Shown here in pieces: positions 24,884 through 30,890 of a DNA stretch of 44,726 nt. The position numbers and the translations under genes are program-made. The DNA comes from Solirubrobacterales bacterium (GTDB lineage: Bacteria; Actinomycetota; Thermoleophilia; Solirubrobacterales; 70-9): the NCBI GenBank assembly GCA_017304845.1, contig JAFKLL010000025.1:1-44726 (forward strand), in the 5' to 3' direction. The notes beneath the pieces were generated by a model. That model made no database searches, was not told the DNA's origin, and worked only from the letters and a program-made list of their open reading frames with translations. Numbering within the stretch: position 1 is the stretch's first letter; each line of letters opens with the position of its first letter.

Positions 24884-25321
24884 ATGGTCACCAACCCCAA
24901 CATTTCCTCTAGACCCAGAACGTTTGACCTGTCGATCGCTCCGGCCGACCGGCGCACCGGACACCTGTTGTTCCTCGACGAGCTACCCGTGACGTCCGTC
25001 GCCGGTACCCGGACCCTGGCGGCCGCCGGCGCCGCGCAAGTCCTCGTCGACCTCGCGCTGCCCGGCCTCTACCCTGTCTCGCTCGAGATCCTCCACGAAC
25101 ACCTCCTGATCGACCCCGGCGGTGACCCCGACCGTATCCAGTTTCGGCCCGTCACGTTCCACCTGGCCACAGGTGCGGTCAGCTACATCAGCCACGGAGG
25201 CTTCGAGTTCGACGGCTCCGACCAAGGAGCCTTCCCCGGACTCGACTGCGCCCACGATCGCCACGGCCAGCTCCTCGCGATCCGAGTCGCCCGGGCCAGG
25301 TTCAACACCACCCGAACCTGA
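24884..25321 (+). CDS. Hypothetical soluble protein, first gene of accessory block
   Basis: 145 residues, no membrane segment. It alternates short beta-like stretches (LLFLDELPVT, QVLVDLALPGLYPVSLEILH, VTFHLATGAVSYIS) and ends in a basic RVARARFNTTRT. I do not recognise a family. The ATG at 24884 is preceded by GAAAGG at 13 bases, a loose ribosome site; the frame is open upstream to 24839, but the extra residues are Arg-rich and lie in the repeat region. Codon use is clearly coding-like compared with the gap to its left. Confidence 0.6.
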   Translation: MVTNPNISSRPRTFDLSIAPADRRTGHLLFLDELPVTSVAGTRTLAAAGAAQVLVDLALPGLYPVSLEILHEHLLIDPGGDPDRIQFRPVTFHLATGAVSYISHGGFEFDGSDQGAFPGLDCAHDRHGQLLAIRVARARFNTTRT

Positions 25322-25374
25322 CCGATCTAGCAGCTAACTTCGAAACACGAACCAGAACTCACGGAGGAGATCAG

Positions 25375-25680
25375 ATGAAAGACACCAACGCGGAATGGAA
25401 CCCGGACCAGCACGGCACGATCAGCACCTACATCCGAGAGCCGCGCCCGACCGGCAGGCAACTCCTCGCAGCGATCGTCATCTGCCTCGCGTTCCTGGCT
25501 GGGGCGTACACCTCCTACGAGGCCACCATTCAGAAACCACGCGACACCGCGCTCTTCGGCGATGTGGATCCGACAGCGGTTCCCCCCAACGACCTCCACA
25601 TCCGCGTGCGGCCGAACCAGCCGCAGGGCACGCCAGAAGGACCGCAGGTCCCGTACCCCGAGAACCCCACCCTCCAATAG
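25375..25680 (+). CDS. Small single-pass membrane protein
   Basis: 101 residues. A polar N-terminus (about 30 residues) is followed by one membrane helix (LLAAIVICLAFLAGAYTSY, about 31-49) and a Pro/Asp-rich outside part. The ATG has a good GGAGGAG ribosome site. Followed after 4 bases by another membrane protein, probably co-translated. No family recognised. The positive residues before the helix place the C-terminus outside. Confidence 0.7.
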   Translation: MKDTNAEWNPDQHGTISTYIREPRPTGRQLLAAIVICLAFLAGAYTSYEATIQKPRDTALFGDVDPTAVPPNDLHIRVRPNQPQGTPEGPQVPYPENPTLQ

Positions 25681-25684
25681 CCCG

Positions 25685-26182
25685 ATGAAGACCGACTCGA
25701 ACACCACCCCACCCAGCCGGGAGTCGGACACCCCTCGACTAACGGTTCGTCAACTGAAGTTGATCGCCGGGCCCGCACTCGAGCTGCTCGCCATACTCAC
25801 GCTCGCCGCGATCGCCTTCACCGACCGCGCACCCTTCGAACCAGTCGACGGCTGGGCCTACGCCCTCGCGACCTTAACAACGCTCGGGTCAGGCCTCTAC
25901 TGCAAGCTCGACCTGACCAGGGTCACGCGACCGATCGTTGTCGCCGCCCTCGCGGGCACACTGTTTTCCCTTGCGGCCGTCACCGCGTTCTCGATCGACC
26001 CCGCGGTGCTCGCGAACATCAGCGGCACCGCCGCCATGGCCGGTGCGGCCCTGGCCGTACTCGCCCGCGCCACCGCCGTCCGCAGAGGCGACCCCTTCGG
26101 AGAAGGTCACCTCTGGATGATCGCCGCCGCCACTTCACTCGGCTTCGCAGCGACTACCGGCCTCGCCGCCATCGTCGCCTAG
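25685..26182 (+). CDS. Four-helix integral membrane protein
   Basis: 165 residues from an ATG four bases after the previous stop. Four hydrophobic segments alternate with short polar loops: LELLAILTLAAIAF, YALATLTTLGSGLY, VVAALAGTLFSLAAVTAF and AAMAGAALAVLA, plus a last Ala-rich one (WMIAAATSLGFAATTGLAAIVA). No motif that I can link to a function. With the preceding gene it may form a small membrane complex. The longer open frame from 25562 overlaps the upstream gene and is not used. Confidence 0.65.
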   Translation: MKTDSNTTPPSRESDTPRLTVRQLKLIAGPALELLAILTLAAIAFTDRAPFEPVDGWAYALATLTTLGSGLYCKLDLTRVTRPIVVAALAGTLFSLAAVTAFSIDPAVLANISGTAAMAGAALAVLARATAVRRGDPFGEGHLWMIAAATSLGFAATTGLAAIVA

Positions 26183-26297
26183 CAAACACTCCGACACGAA
26201 CTGCCTCCCTTGTGTGATCGGGTTCGACTCACGGACGTGTCTGTACCCAACCCAGGGAAGAGATGGGCGCTTCCCCTTCAATCATCAGGAGTCGAAA

Positions 26298-26351
26298 ATG
26301 ACGCGACGTACCAAGGTTCGCTGCCAAGCAGCGAACTGGCGGATTCACTAG
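26298..26351 (+). CDS. Possible 17-residue micro-ORF
   Basis: An ATG with AGGAG seven bases upstream encodes a 17-residue basic peptide (MTRRTKVRCQAANWRIH) before TAG. Its first half faintly recalls the start of small Cys-rich DUF1540-type proteins. It may be a real small peptide, the 5' end of a decayed gene, or chance. The other frames in 26183-26480 lack start sites with ribosome signals. Confidence 0.25.
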   Translation: MTRRTKVRCQAANWRIH

Positions 26352-26481
26352 CCGAGATCGGATCGATCAGCGCCGGCGGCGCCATCATCGGATCGGTCCA
26401 CATGCTGACCAGCAGAATCGACGTAGCGACCCACGGACGATTCTGGACACGCAAGGCGACCTCATGGTCGCGAAACGGTCC

Positions 26482-26576
26482 AGCGGCACGCTGACAGCCC
26501 CACAGGCCGTCAGACGGTGGCTGCTGCCCGCCCTGGCGGGTAGAGCCGGTCCGGTTCGACTCCGGCCGTGCCGCCT
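26482..26576 (+). ncRNA. tRNA-like element 1 (type II, anticodon position GCU)
   Basis: GCGGCACG (26483-26490) pairs with CGTGCCGC (26567-26574). Inside, CTGAC/GTCAG encloses a D-loop-like stretch with AG and GG. GGTGG (26516-26520) and CCGCC (26528-26532) hold a 7-base loop CTGCTGC with T at position 33 and GCT at the anticodon place. CTGGC/GCCGG gives a long variable arm. CCGG-TTCGACT-CCGG is a T-arm. A long variable arm and GCU would fit tRNA-Ser. Against a normal tRNA: two extra bases before the anticodon stem, a T-stem mismatch, G at 37 and CTG in place of CCA. A degenerate tRNA or a tRNA mimic. Confidence 0.4.
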
Positions 26577-26594
26577 GCGCGGATAACCCGCGCC

Positions 26595-26612
26595 CGGTCC
26601 CCACCGGGACCG
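26595..26612 (+). repeat. Hairpin between tRNA-like element 1 and terminator
   Basis: CGGTCCC-CACC-GGGACCG, a 7-bp stem. It occupies the place where the other intergenic modules have the CCGAC-loop hairpin. Confidence 0.5.
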
Positions 26613-26628
26613 TCCCAACCCACGCAAC

Positions 26629-26668
26629 CGAAAGGCCCCTCCGCTCACCCGCGGACAGGGGCCTTTCG
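26629..26668. terminator. Terminator hairpin (CGAAAGGCCCCT / AGGGGCCTTTCG)
   Basis: A 12-bp perfect outer stem with an inner CCGC/GCGG stem, followed by GCGCGTTAACG. It stands about 40 bases before the next ATG. Stems of the form GAAAGGCCCC...GGGGCCTTTC are common terminators in actinobacteria and their phages. Confidence 0.7.
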
Positions 26669-26707
26669 CGCGTTAACGACCCCGCGAGGGGCAGAAGGAG
26701 CATCACC

Positions 26708-27217
26708 ATGACCCACGTAGTCACCGTTCGCGTCACCGTCGAAGCGGACATCCAACTGAAAGGCGAACAGGCGCTGCGGCCCGTTCGCGAAATGATCCAC
26801 GACATCGGCGGGCCACCCGTCACCGGCGGCCGCCGGCACCTCGCGGCCGCGATCGAAGGCGCCCTCAACTGCAGCCGCCTCCAAGTCCTCGAGCTCGACC
26901 GAGGACTCACCCGTATCCTCGTCGACGACGACAACGAAACCGGATGCGTCACGTTCGGGATCTGGGGAGTCGACCCGGAACGAAAGTACGCCCGTGCCTA
27001 CCTGATCGCCCAGGGACGAAACGATCGGCAAGCCGCCCGGGCAGCCCGCCGGCAACAGCTCCCGGCCGCGGTCACCGAAGCGGCCGCAACCCCGGTCGGC
27101 CTGTACCTGGTCGACCTCGACACCGGCCACATCGAGATGCTCGAACGACGCGCCACCGACGAAACCAGGTGGCAGCGATACAGACGACAGCTCACCGCGG
27201 TGTTCTCACGCAGCTAG
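26708..27217 (+). CDS. Hypothetical protein
   Basis: 169 residues with a strong AGAAGGAG ribosome site. The N-terminal 60 residues look alpha/beta (VTVRVTVEADIQL), the centre VLELDRGLTRILVDDDNETGCVTFGIWGVD is beta-rich and acidic, and a basic helix (RNDRQAARAARRQQ) leads to a C-terminal LYLVDLDTGHIEMLERR. No cysteine cluster or membrane segment. I do not recognise it. It is flanked on both sides by tRNA-like elements and terminators, so it is probably a single-gene unit. Confidence 0.65.
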   Translation: MTHVVTVRVTVEADIQLKGEQALRPVREMIHDIGGPPVTGGRRHLAAAIEGALNCSRLQVLELDRGLTRILVDDDNETGCVTFGIWGVDPERKYARAYLIAQGRNDRQAARAARRQQLPAAVTEAAATPVGLYLVDLDTGHIEMLERRATDETRWQRYRRQLTAVFSRS

Positions 27218-27224
27218 TACCACC

Positions 27225-27311
27225 GGCCCGCGCATCCCAGGAGATGCCGAGCAAGCGAGTATGCGAGATCTCGCATACTCGCAAGTTCGCCCGATTCAAC
27301 CCGGGCGGGCC
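27225..27311 (+). ncRNA. tRNA-like element 2 (cloverleaf with long middle arm)
   Basis: GGCCC (27225-27229) pairs with GGGCC (27307-27311). Inside are three hairpins: GCATC-CCAGGA-GATGC, a 14-bp perfect palindrome (27255-27282), and GCCCG-ATTCAACC-CGGGC (27289-27306), which carries TTCAA as a T-loop does. The third stem abuts the closing stem as in tRNA. The middle arm is far too long for an anticodon arm, so this is a cloverleaf but not a tRNA. Confidence 0.4.
27255..27282. repeat. Perfect 28-bp palindrome
   Basis: Each half is GCGAGTATGCGAGA or its complement with no spacer. Within a half the word GCGAG occurs twice. Could be the middle arm of the RNA structure, a dimeric repressor operator or a recombination or partition site. 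Confidence 0.7.
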
Positions 27312-27341
27312 CCTACGCGACCAGACGGTCACGTTCCGGCC

Positions 27342-27358
27342 GAGGGACCGACTCCCTC
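27342..27358 (+). repeat. CCGAC-loop hairpin, copy 1
   Basis: GAGGGACCGACTCCCTC. The identical 17-mer occurs at 28339 and 31571. A version with a different stem but the same loop is at 30323. It differs from the T-arm core GGTTCGACTCC only at two loop bases. Confidence 0.65.
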
Positions 27359-27368
27359 ACCAACGACA

Positions 27369-27410
27369 CGAAGGCCCCCTTTCCACCTAGCCGTGAGAGG
27401 GGGCCATTCG
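27369..27410. terminator. Terminator hairpin, shares 33 bases with the copy at 28365
   Basis: GGCCCCCT...AGGGGGCC stem with flanking CGAA/TTCG. The stem and the whole loop are identical to the copy about 1 kb downstream. Confidence 0.7.
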
Positions 27411-27456
27411 CGTTTAACCGCCCTCACGATCGAGGGCAGAAGGGAGTGAAAGCCAA

Positions 27457-27642
27457 ATGGCTCTCACCACCAGCAGCAGCGACCGTAACACCGATCGCCC
27501 CGTCACCAAGCTTGGCGAAGCGATCGACCAGATCCACGACCACCGCATGGCAGGCAACGAGGAAGGAACCTTCCAGTTCTGCGCCTCGACGGTCGAGATC
27601 AACCCGCACATCAACACGGTCATGGAAGGACGGATGATCTGA
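27457..27642 (+). CDS. Small IDQIHD-motif protein, paralog A
   Basis: 61 residues. Core motif DRPVTKLGEAIDQIHDHR followed by a short FQFC segment. It is a clear paralog of the 63-residue protein at 28450: DRP, LGE, IDQIHD, R and F-x-FC are shared in the same order. Soluble and acidic, with a helix in the middle. Ribosome site GGGAG 11 bases before the ATG. Its TGA overlaps the next ATG by one base, so it is coupled to the ChlI-like gene; the paralog at 28450 stands alone. No known family. A small regulatory or antitoxin-like protein is possible but not shown. Confidence 0.65.
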   Translation: MALTTSSSDRNTDRPVTKLGEAIDQIHDHRMAGNEEGTFQFCASTVEINPHINTVMEGRMI

Positions 27643-28232
27643 TGGCCACCACAACGATCACCCGACCGAAGAAGGCGACCGGGGTCCAGTACAGCCGCAC
27701 CCGGTCGATCACCTGGCTCGGCGGCAACCAAGGCTCAATCGATTGCTATGTGTCCGGGCGGGCCGGTCGGATCGGGGAACCACTGACCGTGGTCGGTCTC
27801 CCGAACAGAAACCGGTCCCGGGCCGCGACCGAGTACGGGATCCGATCGGCGATCAACGCCGGCGGATTCAACGTGCCCCGCCAGATCCTGATCGACGTGT
27901 TCGCCAAAGACCGGATCAAGGGCATGACCGGACCGCTGGACCTGGCCATGGTCACCATGGCCCTGTCGGCCAGCAAGCAAATCGAACCGGTCGACTGGCC
28001 CACCCTCATCGTCGGATACGTAAACGGCGACGGAGAGTTCATCTCCTGCGGGGAGGAACTCGCCCAGTGCGTCTACGACCGGATCAGGCAGCTGAGCGGC
28101 TACCAGTTGATCTGCCCGAAGGCGCTGCTCGAGGAGATGCCGATCAACGGGGCATTCGAGTACGCCCCGATCGGACTCGAGCACATCGGTGATCTGCGAA
28201 CCCACCCGGTGTTCAACGAGCCGCTCGGCTGA
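27642..28232 (+). CDS. Stand-alone ComM/YifB N-terminal (ChlI-type) domain protein
   Basis: 196 residues. The core SIDCYVSGRAGRIGEPLTVVGLPNR... through YGIRSAINAGGFNVPRQILIDV and GPLDLAMVTMALSAS reproduces the order of the N-terminal domain of ComM/YifB (Pfam ChlI, an S5/Lon-protease-like fold): VGLP, R-x-x-AI-x-x-x-GF, P, D-L and then a short-strand part ending AP. In ComM this domain precedes an AAA+ helicase that promotes branch migration during transformation. Here the protein ends where the ATPase would begin. I know of no common stand-alone use. It could act as a regulator or competitor of the host ComM, or as a partner for the helicases encoded in the element. The start overlaps the previous stop (TGATG). 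Confidence 0.7.
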   Translation: MATTTITRPKKATGVQYSRTRSITWLGGNQGSIDCYVSGRAGRIGEPLTVVGLPNRNRSRAATEYGIRSAINAGGFNVPRQILIDVFAKDRIKGMTGPLDLAMVTMALSASKQIEPVDWPTLIVGYVNGDGEFISCGEELAQCVYDRIRQLSGYQLICPKALLEEMPINGAFEYAPIGLEHIGDLRTHPVFNEPLG

Positions 28233-28241
28233 ACACCAGCA

Positions 28242-28310
28242 CGGCCCGCGGTGACGAAAGGACGTCACCCGTCCCACCAGGACGTTCCGGTTCGATCCCG
28301 GACGGGCCGC
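28242..28310 (+). ncRNA. tRNA-like element 3 (complete cloverleaf, no anticodon loop)
   Basis: CGGCCCG (28242-28248) pairs with CGGGCCG (28303-28309), 7 bp as in a tRNA acceptor. Inside are GGTGACG-AAAGGA-CGTCACC, CGTCC-CACCA-GGACG and the textbook T-arm TCCGG-TTCGATC-CCGGA. T-stem and closing stem are directly stacked. Loops of 6 and 5 bases replace the D and anticodon loops, so this cannot decode. CCTGCGC follows, as in element 1. Confidence 0.5.
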
Positions 28311-28338
28311 CTGCGCTGAAGCGCGAAGCGCACCGGCC

Positions 28339-28355
28339 GAGGGACCGACTCCCTC
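28339..28355 (+). repeat. CCGAC-loop hairpin, copy 2
   Basis: Identical to 27342-27358, with seven further identical bases around it. Confidence 0.65.
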
Positions 28356-28364
28356 AAGAAAGAA

Positions 28365-28407
28365 CGAAAGGCCCCCTTTCCACCTAGCCGTGAGAGGGGG
28401 CCTTTCG
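28365..28407. terminator. Terminator hairpin (CGAAAGGCCCCCT / AGGGGGCCTTTCG)
   Basis: 13-bp perfect stem. The loop and inner stem are the same as in 27369-27410. Confidence 0.7.
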
Positions 28408-28449
28408 CGATTAACGACCCACCAACGGGTCGAGGAAGTGAGGCCAATC

Positions 28450-28641
28450 ATGGCACACACCAACGACAGCACCCGCACCACCGACCGGCCGAACACCCCC
28501 CTCGGAGAGGTGATCGACCAGATCCACGACCGCCGGATCGCCGACACCGGCCAGGCCGAATTCCGGTTCTGCGAAAGCAGCCAGGACCTGCTGACCGCCG
28601 ACAGTCCCCGACCCGAACCCGAAGTGATCTGGGCCGACTAG
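28450..28641 (+). CDS. Small IDQIHD-motif protein, paralog B
   Basis: 63 residues, paralog of the protein at 27457. Shared core DRPNTPLGEVIDQIHDRR and FRFCES. The C-terminal 15 residues are acidic and different. Ribosome site GAGGAAGTGAGG before the ATG. Together with the preceding hairpins and tRNA-like element it forms the second copy of a duplicated module of about 1 kb. Unknown function. Confidence 0.65.
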   Translation: MAHTNDSTRTTDRPNTPLGEVIDQIHDRRIADTGQAEFRFCESSQDLLTADSPRPEPEVIWAD

Positions 28642-28751
28642 CGGCCCGCTCGCCCACCACCGAAGCGGAGGACGTCGCGCGATCTAGAGGCGCGGCGTTC
28701 CCGCCATGAAGTACCTGGCCGCGGGGAACAGCGGCATGAACGCATCACCAG

Positions 28752-28769
28752 CCCCTCCTCGAGGAGGGG
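28752..28769. repeat. 18-bp perfect palindrome upstream of interrupted gene
   Basis: CCCCTCCTC/GAGGAGGGG without spacer, 18 bases before the ATG at 28788. In RNA the GAGGAGG part could compete with the ribosome site AGGAG at 28777, so it may be an operator or a translational switch. Confidence 0.5.
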
Positions 28770-28787
28770 AGAAACAGGAGATCCAAA

Positions 28788-29234
28788 ATGAGCACAATTG
28801 CCAAGACCAACGACAGCGGCCCGGCCTACGTGACCATCAACGACTAAAAGGCCCAGGCCTTCTACGTGTCTACCGTCGGGGCCGACCACACCAAGCACGC
28901 GATCGACCGCGAGCTGGTCATCAACTGCGCCGGCGAGGCCGCCACCGACCGGGCTCTGGTCGTGCTCGATCAGCAGGACAACGGGGGCATCTGCGGGATC
29001 GAGGTGCTCAACCCGATCCGGGTCGAGCAGGCCGAGAAGGACGGCACCTTCGCGCTGGAGCTGACCGTCGGCACCGTCGCCGACGACGAGGACCTGATCA
29101 CCGTCGAAGACGGGATCGCGTTCGAACGAGCCAGCTGGGACACCTACCCCGGCCTCGAAGTTGACTACACCCGCGACGGCGCCATGGTCGCGATTCGCGT
29201 TGATCACACCGACCTGGTGTCGCTCGGCTCCTAG
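28788..29234 (+). pseudogene. Gene with an in-frame TAA at codon 20
   Basis: ATG at 28788 with AGGAG eight bases upstream opens a frame that reads MSTIAKTNDSGPAYVTIND, then TAA (28845-28847), then continues in the same phase KAQAFYVSTVGADHTKHAI for another 128 codons to 29234. The downstream part is coding-like: beta-rich and acidic, with ELVINCAGEAATDRALVVLDQQ and FALELTVGTVADDEDLITV. A GTG at 28866 could restart translation but has no ribosome site. The stop may be a nonsense mutation (one change from GAA or CAA), a sequencing error, or a programmed read-through. No family recognised. Confidence 0.6.
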
Positions 29235-29340
29235 CCCAGAACTAGGCTATCGCCCGCGCAGAACGGGCCTGACGCGACCCCTCCCGCGATGAGGCCGGGC
29301 GGGGTCGCCGCTACGCGGTGCCCGCGACCGACCCAGCGGG
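29230..29340 (+). other. Highly structured intergenic region
   Basis: Five stems in 110 bases: CCTAG-CCCAGAA-CTAGG, GCCCG-CGCAGAA-CGGGC, GCGACCCC/GGGGTCGC (29274-29281 with 29301-29308), CCGC-TAC-GCGG and CCCGC/GCGGG, the last with GACCGAC in its loop. The first overlaps the stop codon of the interrupted gene and may end its transcript. No tRNA-like closure is evident. Confidence 0.45.
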
Positions 29341-29365
29341 ACGAACCAATCAAGGAGACAGACAG

Positions 29366-30283
29366 ATGAACCACGACACGACGGCGACCACACACCTGAT
29401 GGTCGTCGAACACGATGCCCCGACCCGAGAGCTCCTCTGCGATCACCTCGAAGCCGAAGAGTTCAAGGTAGAAGCAGCAGACGGACTCGACCAGGCGAGA
29501 ACATCGCTTGCGGCGCTGGACCTCGACCTGGTGCTGCTGGACCTCACCCTCCCGGACGGCCAGGCGATGACGCTGCTCGAGGAGATCCACGAGCAGAACC
29601 CAGAGATGGGTCTGATCGTGGTCAGCGGCCGCGGCACTGAGAGGGACCGGGTGGGTGCCCTGGCCAACGGAGCTGACGACTACATCCAGAAGCCGTTCAC
29701 CTTCGGGGAGCTGCTCGTGAGGGTCAACGCCGTCCTCCGGCGCCGGCAAGGATCGAGTCCGACGATCAATATCGGAGCGCTCGAGATCAACACTGTCGAG
29801 AAGACAGTGACGGTGTCCGGCCGCGATGTGCACCTCAGCGAGAAGGAGTTCGAGTTGCTGACGGTGATGGCGGCCGAGCCGAGCAGGGTCTTCTCGAAGG
29901 AGGAGTTGCTGCGGGAGGTATGGGGCTACCGATCGGCGGGCCACAACCGGACACTGGAGGTCCTCTGCAGCAGCCTGCGTCGCAAGCTCGATCCGGATCA
30001 CGCCATCGACCCGGACCACGCCAGGTACGTGGTTCGCTGCTGGGGTGTCGGCTATCGCCTGAGCGCCCCCGGGACAGGAATCAGGGACGACGGCGCCGCG
30101 GCGAAGTCATCCGAGACGCCGAGCGACGGCGATCCAACCACGAACGCGGTTCAGGCGGTCGTCTTGATCGCAAGGTTGCTCCCAAAGAAGGATATGTGGC
30201 GAAGCGCCGCCGACTTCATGGAAGCGACCGCCGGGATCCTCGACCGTTACGGCATTCCCCGTCCTGACCACTACGAGCACTAG
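29366..30283 (+). CDS. Orphan OmpR/PhoB-type response regulator
   Basis: 305 residues from an ATG with AAGGAG 9-14 bases upstream. The receiver domain (about 10-125) has phosphoacceptor Asp59 in VLLDLTLPDG and Lys109 in IQKPF. The acidic pocket normally reads D/E-D, but here VVEHD has His where the second acid is expected. The DNA-binding winged helix (about 135-235) is intact: LSEKEFELLTVMAA, then VWGYRSAGHNRTLEVLCSSLRRKL and VRCWGVGYRL. About 65 extra residues follow, ending DRYGIPRPDHYEH, and are unusual for the family. No histidine kinase is in the window, so it must be driven by a host kinase or act without phosphorylation. It may bind the structured repeats or palindromes of the block; that is a guess. 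Confidence 0.9.
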   Translation: MNHDTTATTHLMVVEHDAPTRELLCDHLEAEEFKVEAADGLDQARTSLAALDLDLVLLDLTLPDGQAMTLLEEIHEQNPEMGLIVVSGRGTERDRVGALANGADDYIQKPFTFGELLVRVNAVLRRRQGSSPTINIGALEINTVEKTVTVSGRDVHLSEKEFELLTVMAAEPSRVFSKEELLREVWGYRSAGHNRTLEVLCSSLRRKLDPDHAIDPDHARYVVRCWGVGYRLSAPGTGIRDDGAAAKSSETPSDGDPTTNAVQAVVLIARLLPKKDMWRSAADFMEATAGILDRYGIPRPDHYEH

Positions 30284-30322
30284 GGGCGAGCGACCGACCC
30301 CCGACGCAACACGCCACGGCAG

Positions 30323-30339
30323 TCCGGACCGACTCCGGA
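30323..30339 (+). repeat. CCGAC-loop hairpin with a different stem
   Basis: TCCGGACCGACTCCGGA. Compared with GAGGGACCGACTCCCTC the loop and the flanking GGA/TCC stay, and the outer stem changes on both sides so that pairing is kept. Confidence 0.6.
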
Positions 30340-30346
30340 CCAAAAC

Positions 30347-30388
30347 GAAAGGGCCGCGACCTATCCCCGGACAGGACGCGGCCCTTTC
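30347..30388. terminator. Terminator hairpin (GAAAGGGCCGCG / CGCGGCCCTTTC)
   Basis: 12-bp perfect outer stem and an inner CCT/AGG stem. It ends 33 bases before the ATG of the NADAR gene. Confidence 0.7.
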
Positions 30389-30421
30389 TCGTGGTCGATG
30401 TCCACAGAAAGGAAGTACGCA

Positions 30422-30889
30422 ATGAATGGCACAACAGCACTACCCGCACCCGAGGAGATCTCGGGGTTTCAAGGGCAATACCAGTTCCTGAGCAACTTCT
30501 GGGAAGCGTGCGTGACGACGGACGGAGAGACCTACCCGACCATCGAGCACGCGTTCCAGGCGGCGAAAACGCTCAACCTCGAGGACCGCAGGAGGATCCG
30601 GATGGAAAGCACCCCGGGTCCCACCAAGCGCCTCGGTCGACGGTCCACGCTTCGACCCGACTGGGAGAAGATCAAGGGCGGTGTCATGCTCGAGCTGGTC
30701 CGGCAGGAGTTCACCACCCACCCGGACCTAGCGACCCGGTTGCTCGCAACGGGTCACGCCGAGATCATCGAGACGAACCACTGGGGCGACACCATCTGGG
30801 GCGTCTGCGACGGGATCGGCGAGAACAAGCTCGGCGAGATCCTCATGCAAGTTCGCTCCGAGCTTCGCGTCCTCGTTGAGGAGTCCTGA
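30422..30889 (+). CDS. NADAR/YbiA-like protein
   Basis: 155 residues. The NADAR family pattern is easy to follow: GQYQFLSNFW, YPTIEHAFQAAKT, then KRLGRRSTLRPDWEKIKGGVM, LLATGHAEIIETNHWGD, WGVCDGIGENKLGEILMQVR. All parts that line the ADP-ribose pocket in this fold seem present. Family members hydrolyse ADP-ribose links; some reverse guanine ADP-ribosylation made by DarT-type toxins and some act in phage-host conflict. No DarT-like toxin lies next to it, so it may protect the element against a host or phage toxin. Start at 30422 (AAAGGAAG upstream) preferred over the in-frame ATG at 30398, which lies closer to the terminator. Confidence 0.85.
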   Translation: MNGTTALPAPEEISGFQGQYQFLSNFWEACVTTDGETYPTIEHAFQAAKTLNLEDRRRIRMESTPGPTKRLGRRSTLRPDWEKIKGGVMLELVRQEFTTHPDLATRLLATGHAEIIETNHWGDTIWGVCDGIGENKLGEILMQVRSELRVLVEES

Positions 30890-30890
30890 C

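Noticed and set aside
27225..28355. CRISPR array, because of repeated hairpins
   Set aside because: The repeats are few, spaced by about 1 kb with genes between, and no cas gene is present.
28706..29164. 152-codon frame starting at 28706
   Set aside because: It is Gln/Arg-rich and overlaps the better supported interrupted gene in another phase, with no ribosome site.
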